From positions 1 to 15,754 of the forward strand of contig CABSCS010000016.1 in NCBI GenBank assembly GCA_902476355.1: a stretch of 15,754 bases of DNA, given 5' to 3'. The DNA comes from UMGS2069 sp900557585. GTDB lineage: Bacteria > Bacillota > Clostridia > Christensenellales > UBA1242. Every line of letters begins with the position of its first letter. The first letter of the stretch is position 1. The notes under the pieces are model-generated. The model ran no database searches, was not told where the DNA came from, and saw only the letters and a list, made by a program, of their open reading frames with translations. Below, one piece after another: positions 1 to 5,612 of the stretch. A program made the translations under genes and the position numbers.

Positions 1-35
1 TGCATTTGGCCGCTCTGCAAACTTCCCATAAAAAA

Positions 36-110
36 TGGAGCTGGTGGTCGGAATCGAACCAACAACCGTCTGATTACAAGTCAGATGCTCTACCATTGAG
101 CCACACCAGC
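36..110 (-). tRNA. tRNA-Thr (UGU anticodon)
   Basis: On the minus strand this folds as a complete tRNA. The 7-bp acceptor stem is formed by 104-110 with 40-46, the anticodon loop reads CTTGTAA with TGT at positions 34-36, the discriminator is U, and a genomically encoded CCA lies at 36-38. It is the last gene visible in the five-tRNA minus-strand cluster. Bases 1-35 beyond it show no recognisable feature, so the transcript may continue outside the window. Confidence 0.96.
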
Positions 111-148
111 ATATTAAAGTATTAAGTTGTTCAATTTTTTAAAAAAAT

Positions 149-224
149 TGGTGCCTCAGGGCGGAATCGAACCGCCGACACAGGGATTTTCAGTCCCTTG
201 CTCTACCGACTGAGCTACCGAGGC
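149..224 (-). tRNA. tRNA-Phe (GAA anticodon)
   Basis: Minus-strand cloverleaf. The acceptor stem pairs 218-224 with 153-159 and contains one G-U pair. The anticodon loop CTGAAAA sits on a 5-bp stem, the discriminator is A, and CCA is encoded at 149-151. The flanking spacers carry TTCAATTT/AAATTGAA inverted copies (130-137, 229-236, 241-248) that could form processing stems. It is fourth in the transcript, between Asp and Thr. Confidence 0.97.
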
Positions 225-270
225 ATATAAATTGAATTGCTTCAATTTTATATTGGTTTGTCCTGAAGGA

Positions 271-389
271 CATTTATAAAAGAATGTGGCGACTCGGAAG
301 GGGCTCGAACCCTCGACCTCAAGCGTGACAGGCTTGCGCTCTAACCAACTGAGCTACCGAGCCATAAATATGAATTTCTTTTATAAATG
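271..389. repeat. 14-bp inverted repeat flanking tRNA-Asp
   Basis: CATTTATAAAAGAA at 271-284 is the exact reverse complement of TTCTTTTATAAATG at 376-389. In the transcript the two arms would pair and enclose the whole tRNA-Asp. The upstream arm also covers two bases of the encoded CCA of the preceding tRNA. Such stems can act in tRNA precursor processing, but that role is inferred here. Confidence 0.75.
287..363 (-). tRNA. tRNA-Asp (GUC anticodon)
   Basis: Minus-strand cloverleaf of 77 nt. The acceptor stem pairs 357-363 with 291-297, the anticodon loop reads CTGTCAC with GTC in the middle, the discriminator is G as expected for bacterial Asp tRNAs, and CCA is encoded at 287-289. The gene is bracketed by a perfect 14-bp inverted repeat (271-284 and 376-389), described separately. 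Confidence 0.97.
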
Positions 390-464
390 GTGGGCCTTCT
401 AGGACTTGAACCTAGGACCGACCGGTTATGAGCCGGTTGCTCTAACCAACTGAGCTAAAGGCCC
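388..464 (-). tRNA. tRNA-Met or tRNA-Ile2 (CAU anticodon)
   Basis: Minus-strand cloverleaf with a GGGCCUU/AAGGCCC acceptor stem, anticodon loop CTCATAA (CAT at 34-36), discriminator A and encoded CCA at 388-390. The fully paired G1-C72 end rules out an initiator tRNA. A CAU anticodon may belong to elongator Met or to the Ile tRNA whose C34 is converted to lysidine by TilS. The CUCAUAA loop and the overall body resemble the Bacillus Ile2 type as I recall it, but clostridial elongator Met genes look similar, so the charging identity is left open. Confidence 0.95.
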
Positions 465-483
465 TTATCAAGACTTAAATTAT

Positions 484-560
484 TGGTCGGGGTGGAGAGA
501 CTCGAACTCCCGGCCCCATGGACCCAAACCACGTGCGCTACCAAACTGCGCTACACCCCG
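484..560 (-). tRNA. tRNA-Pro (UGG anticodon)
   Basis: Minus-strand cloverleaf. The CGGGGUG/CACCCCG acceptor stem starts with C, as is typical for Pro tRNAs. The anticodon loop TTTGGGT has TGG in the middle on a 5-bp stem with one G-U pair, and CCA is encoded at 484-486. It is the promoter-proximal gene of the cluster, about 30 bases downstream of the -10 at 589-594. Confidence 0.97.
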
Positions 561-588
561 ACAACCATTCTTGCGAGTTGACTTGTTA

Positions 589-618
589 AATATACACTAT
601 TATCATTCAACTTGTCAA
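589..618 (-). promoter_or_regulatory. Promoter of the tRNA cluster
   Basis: Minus strand: TTGACA (-35, + coordinates 613-618), an 18-bp spacer and TATATT (-10, 589-594). The spacing and the strong -35 fit a sigma-A type promoter driving the Pro-Met/Ile-Asp-Phe-Thr tRNA transcript. The other strand of the same segment also carries a promoter-like pair, reported as a finding. Confidence 0.75.
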
Positions 619-982
619 CAAAATTTGAAAAATTTTAAGATATTTTCAAATTTGCCTTTGTTCATTTTGCACGAACAAATATATTATACGGCATAATCAT
701 TCTTTTTGCAATAGTTTTATAATTTTTTTTACTTTTATTTTAATCTAAATCAATTGTATTATGTCCCATTCTTCTTTTCTTTTTCAAACGCGCGACACAG
801 GAAAAATTAAAATAAATTTTTATCCTTTATCCTAATCCAAGACTTTATTATTTATGATTAAAAACACACAATCCTAAAACCAAATTATCCTATACACTCA
901 TATACAAAATCATATTACATTCAACTTATATTTAACCGCGAACATCATACACTTTCTGCTATGCCTTACTTATAAGATGCTC
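619..982. other. Non-coding A+T-rich spacer
   Basis: I find no gene or RNA in this stretch between the tRNA promoter and the promoter of the metallopeptidase gene. The one notable structure is an 11-bp inverted repeat (AAATTTGAAAA at 621-631 with TTTTCAAATTT at 643-653, 11-nt loop) directly upstream of the tRNA -35 box. The rest is simple A+T-rich sequence without a clear terminator. Confidence 0.5.
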
Positions 983-1012
983 TTGACTTTGAAATTTGAA
1001 TTATGATATTAT
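983..1012 (+). promoter_or_regulatory. Promoter of the HExxH peptidase gene
   Basis: TTGACT at 983-988, an 18-bp spacer, and TATTAT at 1007-1012 preceded by TGA, which gives an extended -10. It lies 28 bases before the start codon, with a GTGAGGA ribosome binding site in between (about 1027-1033). Confidence 0.6.
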
Positions 1013-1040
1013 TTTATAAATACGATGTGAGGAATCCATT

Positions 1041-1880
1041 ATGAATCTTGAAAAAGAAACTGAAATCAGACAAGAAATCGCAGAAAAATTATCAATATAT
1101 ATTCCCGCAATCACAGCGAAATTTGGCAAGTTTATGAGTGAAAGCACAAAAAGCAGATTGGAAAACATAAAAAACTATGAAGAAATTATTGCCTTTGATT
1201 ATAGTGGAAATGTTTCGGCTTGGTCAAGTCAATCCAAGATCACTTTGCCGATTGGCGCAACCAACGCCTTTGATATTATAAGCAAATTTCCAAACGCCGG
1301 AACAGATAAAAATCACAAAAATTATACCGAAAAAACTCTGATTGAAAATGACAACACTTTTGAAGATTATATCAATCATTTGATTTTAATTAAGGCAGAC
1401 ATTCTAACCTATTTCAACGATTTATTATTGCACGAAACCATGCACTTTTGTGGGAGCGGAGGAAGCAACGTTCGCAGAATTGGAGCATTTAAAGAAGGAT
1501 TAAACGAATATTTAACCCGAATTGTTGCAAAAGAAAATGGATTTCAAACCAGCGGATGCGGATATCCAAAAGAAATTAAAATGGTTATCGCGATGGAACA
1601 AATTCTCGGTTCAGACGTCTTGACGCAAATGGCATTTTTAAACTCTTTTGAAGAAATACGTGATTATTTAAAAATGTCAGTTGGAAGAGAAAAAGCAAAA
1701 TTGTTCTGCAAAGTTACATTAGAAATGGAACAAGAATTTTCGGATAAATATTTTTCAAACATGAAAGAATTTATCGGATTTAATGGTGCAATCAACAAAG
1801 CAAAAGCATATAAAAATATAGATTATTCAAAATCATTAAGTTTTATTGACGAATATAAAAGCAATTGCGAAATGCAATAG
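1041..1880 (+). CDS. Putative HExxH zinc metallopeptidase, unknown family
   Basis: This 279-residue protein has no signal peptide or membrane segment, so it is probably cytoplasmic. Its one clear feature is HETMH at residues 131-135, followed about 17 residues later by EGLNE (E152 to E156). That is the layout of gluzincin-type zinc peptidases, where the two His and a downstream Glu bind zinc and the Glu of HExxH is the catalytic base. I do not recognise the family or its substrate; the regions on either side are featureless to me. The start follows a GTGAGGA ribosome binding site with normal spacing and an extended -10 promoter. The gene is alone in its transcription unit and ends on a hairpin shared with the convergent ABC-F gene. 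Metallopeptidase chemistry is an inference from the motif only. Confidence 0.8.
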   Translation: MNLEKETEIRQEIAEKLSIYIPAITAKFGKFMSESTKSRLENIKNYEEIIAFDYSGNVSAWSSQSKITLPIGATNAFDIISKFPNAGTDKNHKNYTEKTLIENDNTFEDYINHLILIKADILTYFNDLLLHETMHFCGSGGSNVRRIGAFKEGLNEYLTRIVAKENGFQTSGCGYPKEIKMVIAMEQILGSDVLTQMAFLNSFEEIRDYLKMSVGREKAKLFCKVTLEMEQEFSDKYFSNMKEFIGFNGAINKAKAYKNIDYSKSLSFIDEYKSNCEMQ

Positions 1881-1950
1881 ATAAAGCATTTCATTTAGAT
1901 TTTATTAAAATTTCTCATACTCTTTTAAAATATTATTTTTTTCAAAATAA

Positions 1951-1974
1951 AAAAGCCACGTTCAAGTGGCTTTT
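1951..1974. terminator. Bidirectional terminator
   Basis: AAAAGCCAC (1951-1959) pairs with GTGGCTTTT (1966-1974) around a 6-nt loop. T-rich tails follow on both strands, so it can end both the + peptidase gene and the - ABC-F gene that converge here. Confidence 0.85.
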
Positions 1975-1982
1975 TCTTTGCT

Positions 1983-3554
1983 TTATTTTATTCCAAGATA
2001 ATCATCATAGGTTGTTTCTTTGTCGTATACTTTTGTGCCATCAATAACAATGATTCGGTTTGCAACAGTTTGCAAAATTTCATGGTCTTGCGAGGTGAAA
2101 AGCATTGGTGAACGATAGTTTATCATTCCTTTGTTGAGCGCAGTGATGCTTTCAAGATCAAGGTGGTTTGTTGGCTCATCCAAAATGAGAACATTTCCAG
2201 CTTTGAGCATTGCACGCGCAAGCATGCAACGAACTTTTTCGCCACCAGACAAAACTTTTGCTTTTTTCATTCCTTCTTCACCAGTAAAGAGCATTCTTCC
2301 AAGCCACGAACGAACGAAAGTTTCATCTTTTTCGGTTGAATATTGAGCAAGCCAGTCAACAAGAGACAAGTCGCAATCTTTGAAATATTCTTCATTGTTT
2401 TCTGGAAGATATGAAACCGATGTTGTTGCACCCCATTTCACTGTTCCACTATCTGGTTGTTCTTCTCCAACAAGGATTTTGAAAAGCATTGTGATAACGT
2501 TTGCCTTGTCGCAAAGGAAAGCAATTTTATCTTGCTTGTTTACAGTGAAAGACACATTTTCGAAAAATCCTTTCTTTGTGAGTTTTTCAACTTTCAAAAC
2601 TTCGTTTCCAACCTCGCGTGCTGGGCGGAAGTCGATATATGGATATTTTCTTGAAGATGGTTTAATGTCTACAAATTCAAGACGTTCAAGTTCTTTCTTA
2701 CGGCTGGTTGCCTGCTTGCTTTTTGAAGCATTTGCAGAGAAACGCGCAATGAAATCTTGAAGTTCTTTTGCTCTTTGCTCTGCCTTTTTGTTTTGTTCTT
2801 TTGCTTGACGAGCAAGAAGTTGTGATGTTTCATACCAGAAATCATAGTTTCCAAGATACATGTTGATTTTGCCATAGTCTACATCGCAAATGTGTGTGCA
2901 AATTTTGTTCAAGAAATAACGGTTGTGCGAAACAACAATAACAGTGTTTGGGAAATCAAGAAGGAAGTTTTCAAGCCAGTTTACTGTCATTGCGTCAAGG
3001 TTATTTGTTGGTTCGTCCAAAATCAAGACGTCTGGATTCATGAAAAGTGCTTTTGCCAAAAGAACTTTGACTTTTGCTTTTGGCTCCATATCTTTCATTA
3101 AAACACCAAAGAAGTCGGTTGAAATTCCAAGGTCTTGAAGAAGAGTTTGAGCCTCGCCCTCTGCTTCCCAACCATTGAGTTCCATGAACTCGTTTTCAAG
3201 TTCACCTGCACGGATTCCGTCGGCTTCGCTGAAATCTGGTTTTGCATAAAGTTCATCTTTCTCTTTCATGATTTGCATAAGTCTTTCATGACCATGCATT
3301 ACAGTGTCAAGAACGGTATAGTTATCATAGGCATTTTGGTTCTGGCTCAAAACGCTCATTCTTTCGCCTTTGCTTATCAAAACTTCACCAGAAGATGGTT
3401 CAATTTCGCCCGACAAAAGTTTCAGAAATGTTGACTTTCCAGCACCATTTGCACCAATAATTCCATAGCAATTGCCCTTTGTGAACTTCAAGTTTACTTC
3501 ATCAAAAAGCACTCTGCCACCAAATTGAAGTCGTACATTATTTACAAGTATCAT
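1983..3554 (-). CDS. ykpA: ABC-F family ATPase, YkpA/YbiT type
   Basis: A 523-residue soluble protein with two ABC ATPase domains and no membrane segments, as in ABC-F translation factors, which bind the ribosome near the E site. Domain 1 has Walker A GANGAGKST (34-42) and Walker B VLILDEPTNNLD (176-187). A charged linker (about 245-310, containing RFSANASKSKQATSRKK) corresponds to the P-site tRNA interaction motif region. Domain 2 has an intact signature LSGGEK (435-440) and LILDEPTNHLD (456-466). The resemblance to Bacillus subtilis YkpA and E. coli YbiT runs along the whole length. Oddly, the domain 1 signature is MEPKAK instead of an LSGGE-like motif, the domain 2 Walker A is replaced by CDKANVITML, and the domain 2 H-switch His is Gln489, so one of the two composite ATP sites looks degenerate. 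The role may be translation rescue or regulation; an antibiotic resistance role is not indicated. Confidence 0.95.
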   Translation of the reverse strand: MILVNNVRLQFGGRVLFDEVNLKFTKGNCYGIIGANGAGKSTFLKLLSGEIEPSSGEVLISKGERMSVLSQNQNAYDNYTVLDTVMHGHERLMQIMKEKDELYAKPDFSEADGIRAGELENEFMELNGWEAEGEAQTLLQDLGISTDFFGVLMKDMEPKAKVKVLLAKALFMNPDVLILDEPTNNLDAMTVNWLENFLLDFPNTVIVVSHNRYFLNKICTHICDVDYGKINMYLGNYDFWYETSQLLARQAKEQNKKAEQRAKELQDFIARFSANASKSKQATSRKKELERLEFVDIKPSSRKYPYIDFRPAREVGNEVLKVEKLTKKGFFENVSFTVNKQDKIAFLCDKANVITMLFKILVGEEQPDSGTVKWGATTSVSYLPENNEEYFKDCDLSLVDWLAQYSTEKDETFVRSWLGRMLFTGEEGMKKAKVLSGGEKVRCMLARAMLKAGNVLILDEPTNHLDLESITALNKGMINYRSPMLFTSQDHEILQTVANRIIVIDGTKVYDKETTYDDYLGIK

Positions 3555-3589
3555 TTATTTTTCTCACTTTTGTTTATATTTCTTTTATA

Positions 3590-3618
3590 ACTATACAATA
3601 AACTTTGTTTAATGTCAA
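3590..3618 (-). promoter_or_regulatory. Promoter of the ABC-F gene
   Basis: Minus strand: perfect TTGACA (3613-3618), a 17-bp spacer and TATAGT (3590-3595), 35 bases before the start codon. This is one of the best consensus promoters in the window. Confidence 0.8.
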
Positions 3619-3637
3619 ACCTAATTTCAAAAATCAT

Positions 3638-3667
3638 TTTACTTACTCGCCGAAACTATGTTACAAT
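3638..3667 (+). promoter_or_regulatory. Candidate promoter of gpsA
   Basis: TTTACT (3638-3643), an 18-bp spacer and TACAAT (3662-3667), 24 bases before the gpsA start. It sits back to back with the ABC-F promoter. The -35 is weak. Confidence 0.5.
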
Positions 3668-3691
3668 TTTACATATTAAAGGAGAAAAAAC

Positions 3692-4657
3692 ATGAATTAT
3701 ACAGTTTTAGGTTGTGGCAGATGGGGCAGTTGCATTGCCTGGTATCTTGACAAATTTGGACACAAAGTTACTTCTTGGGGTCTTGCAACCGACCCGTATG
3801 TTGTAAACTTTTTTGCAACAAGAGTGAACAACTATGTAACCTTTCCCGACTCTATTGTAACAACAAACAATCTTGAAGAAGCCGTGAACAAAAACGACAA
3901 CATTATCATTTCTATTAGCGCACAAAACCTTCGCTCGCTTATGGAAAACGTAAGCAAAATTGACGGATACAAAAACAAAAAATATATCCTTTGCATGAAA
4001 GGAATTGAAGAGACAACTGGAAAGCGCCTTTCACAAGTCATGATTGACAGTGGCGTTGACAAAAATAACATTGCCGTTTGGGTTGGCCCAGGACACATTC
4101 AAGACTTCGTGCGCGGTGTTCCAAGCATGATGATTATTGACTCTTATAATCCAGACCTCAGCGAAAAGTTTGCAAAAGACCTTCGTTCACCTCTTATTCG
4201 TTACTATCAAGGACATGACATGATTGGAACCGAAATTGGTGCTGCTGCAAAAAATGTTATGGGCATTGCCGCCGGAATGCTTGACGGCGAAAACATGACT
4301 TCACTTAAAGGTGCACTTATGGCTCGTGGCACAAGAGAAATTGCAAGACTTATTCGTGCTGCTGGCGGAAACGAACTTTCAGCCTATGGGCTTTGCCACC
4401 TTGGTGACTATGAAGCAACACTTTTCTCTTTGCATTCACACAATCGCATGTTTGGTGAAAAGTTTGTTAAACATGAATATTTCGACAAACTTGCCGAAGG
4501 CGTTCAAACCTCATATGCACTTTTAAAAATGGCAAAACAGTATGATGTTGAACTTCCAATCACCCAAACAGTTGCCGATATTATTGCACACAAAAAAGAC
4601 ACTAAGAAAGCACTTGATGCATTGTTTGAAAGAACAAATATTGAAGAATTTAACTAA
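3692..4657 (+). CDS. gpsA: GpsA-like NAD(P)H-dependent glycerol-3-phosphate dehydrogenase
   Basis: GpsA reduces dihydroxyacetone phosphate to sn-glycerol 3-phosphate, the backbone of membrane phospholipids, in the cytoplasm. The 321-residue length is usual for the family. An N-terminal Rossmann fold starts with GCGRWG (7-12). Lys103 in the CMKGIEE segment matches the conserved KGI element. EIGAAAKNVMGIAAG (181-195) carries the catalytic-type Lys187. HLGDYEATL (236-244) and SHNRMFG (249-255) match the LGDL and SRNRxxG elements, and AEGVQT (268-273) the conserved EGxxT. It is divergent: the usual SGPSFA segment reads VGPGHIQDF and the usual GLGDL reads CHLGDY, so a related hydroxyacid or phospho-dehydrogenase of the same superfamily is possible. 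A strong AAAGGAG site precedes the ATG, and a hairpin terminator follows. Confidence 0.85.
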   Translation: MNYTVLGCGRWGSCIAWYLDKFGHKVTSWGLATDPYVVNFFATRVNNYVTFPDSIVTTNNLEEAVNKNDNIIISISAQNLRSLMENVSKIDGYKNKKYILCMKGIEETTGKRLSQVMIDSGVDKNNIAVWVGPGHIQDFVRGVPSMMIIDSYNPDLSEKFAKDLRSPLIRYYQGHDMIGTEIGAAAKNVMGIAAGMLDGENMTSLKGALMARGTREIARLIRAAGGNELSAYGLCHLGDYEATLFSLHSHNRMFGEKFVKHEYFDKLAEGVQTSYALLKMAKQYDVELPITQTVADIIAHKKDTKKALDALFERTNIEEFN

Positions 4658-4690
4658 AAATGGCATTTTGCACACTATTTTTCACTTTTA

Positions 4691-4710
4691 AAACCGCAAT
4701 TTTGCGGTTT
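4691..4710 (+). terminator. Terminator after gpsA
   Basis: AAACCGCA (4691-4698) and TGCGGTTT (4703-4710) form an 8-bp stem with an ATTT loop, followed by a T-rich run (TTCTTTTTT). Confidence 0.9.
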
Positions 4711-4718
4711 TTCTTTTT

Positions 4719-4749
4719 TGTGTATATTTTTCTTTTGGTTGGTTATAAT
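4719..4749 (+). promoter_or_regulatory. Candidate promoter of tspO
   Basis: A perfect TATAAT at 4744-4749 lies 18 bases before the start codon. The only -35-like hexamer is TTGTGT at 4719-4724 with a long 19-bp spacer, so the -35 is uncertain. Confidence 0.5.
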
Positions 4750-4767
4750 GATTTTTGGAGATGAAAA

Positions 4768-5529
4768 ATGGCAAACAAATCATATCAAAATTATCAAAAT
4801 AAAAGAAACAAAAACATTGCATCACAAAAAGGAATTGCAAACAAAAGCGCCTCGGAAAAAGCAAATGTTAAAACTGAAACCAGCACAAAAACAAACAAAG
4901 AAACTGTAAAACTCGGCGAGATTAAAAATAAAAATCAAGACAATCAAAGCAAAAAAACAGAAAGCGAAAACCAAAATAATGCTTCTCAAAAAAACGAGCA
5001 AAAAGAACAATTAAAAAGTAACAACACTCAAATTAGCAAACCAAAAACCAAAAATGACAAAGTGCGCCACGCCGTTGGTGCAATCATTTTGATTGGTTCA
5101 ACTTTGGTTGTTGGTGGGCTTGCTGCGCTTCTTGGTGGACGAATGCAAGATGGGCTTGAAAAGCCACCTGCCTATCCACCAGATTGGTTGTTTCCAGTTA
5201 TGTGGAGCATCTTTTACATTGCAATTGGCATTGCTGCCTATTTGGCATATTTCTCTGTTAAAGACAAAAAACAACGCATAACCGACCTTGTGTTTTATGG
5301 CATTCATTTATTCTTCAACCTGTTTTGGAGCATGTTCTTTTTCAGACTTAACATGATGATTTTTGCAACAGTTTGGCTTGCATTTGTACTTATCACCGCC
5401 ATTATTGTAACCTATCGCTATTATAAAGCGAACCTTGCTTCTGGCATTATTTTTACCGCATATTCGCTTTGGTTGTTGTTTGCAATGTATTTGAGCCTTG
5501 CAACAACAATCATCAACCTTAAAGGCTAG
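4768..5529 (+). CDS. tspO: TspO/MBR family membrane protein with long hydrophilic N-terminus
   Basis: Residues about 100-253 form the TspO/MBR (tryptophan-rich sensory protein, translocator protein) core with five predicted membrane helices. It carries the family's KPPAYPPDW (132-140) and FPVMWSIFY, then NLFWSMFFF (184-192) and a last helix with YSLWLLFAMYL. TspO proteins bind porphyrins and other hydrophobic ligands in the membrane. The unusual part is residues 1-98, a Lys/Asn/Gln/Ser-rich, low-complexity, strongly basic segment without membrane helices, whereas most bacterial TspO proteins are only about 150-160 residues. The start is supported by GGAG at 4757-4760, 7 nt before the ATG, and by a TATAAT upstream. 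Translation from an internal Met cannot be the main mode: no Met lies between residue 1 and the core. The gene is monocistronic, between two terminators. Confidence 0.88.
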   Translation: MANKSYQNYQNKRNKNIASQKGIANKSASEKANVKTETSTKTNKETVKLGEIKNKNQDNQSKKTESENQNNASQKNEQKEQLKSNNTQISKPKTKNDKVRHAVGAIILIGSTLVVGGLAALLGGRMQDGLEKPPAYPPDWLFPVMWSIFYIAIGIAAYLAYFSVKDKKQRITDLVFYGIHLFFNLFWSMFFFRLNMMIFATVWLAFVLITAIIVTYRYYKANLASGIIFTAYSLWLLFAMYLSLATTIINLKG

Positions 5530-5562
5530 TTCCCCACTCATTTTTCATTGTTTTTCTCTTTG

Positions 5563-5592
5563 AAAAAGCACCCACATTTGTGAGTGCTTTTT
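5563..5592. terminator. Bidirectional terminator between tspO and leuS
   Basis: AAAAAGCAC (5563-5571) pairs with GTGCTTTTT (5584-5592). An inner CACA/TGTG stem extends the hairpin across one C-A mismatch. T-rich tails occur on both strands, so it ends the two convergent genes. Confidence 0.85.
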
Positions 5593-5612
5593 CATTTGCT
5601 TTATACGTTTAG

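Noticed and set aside
36..560. CRISPR-like regular spacing of repeated sequence
   Set aside because: The repeated blocks are tRNA genes with the common T-loop and D-loop sequences.
1865..2047. Plus-strand ORF overlapping the end of the peptidase gene
   Set aside because: It runs through the bidirectional terminator and into the antisense strand of the ABC-F gene, and has no recognisable start signals.
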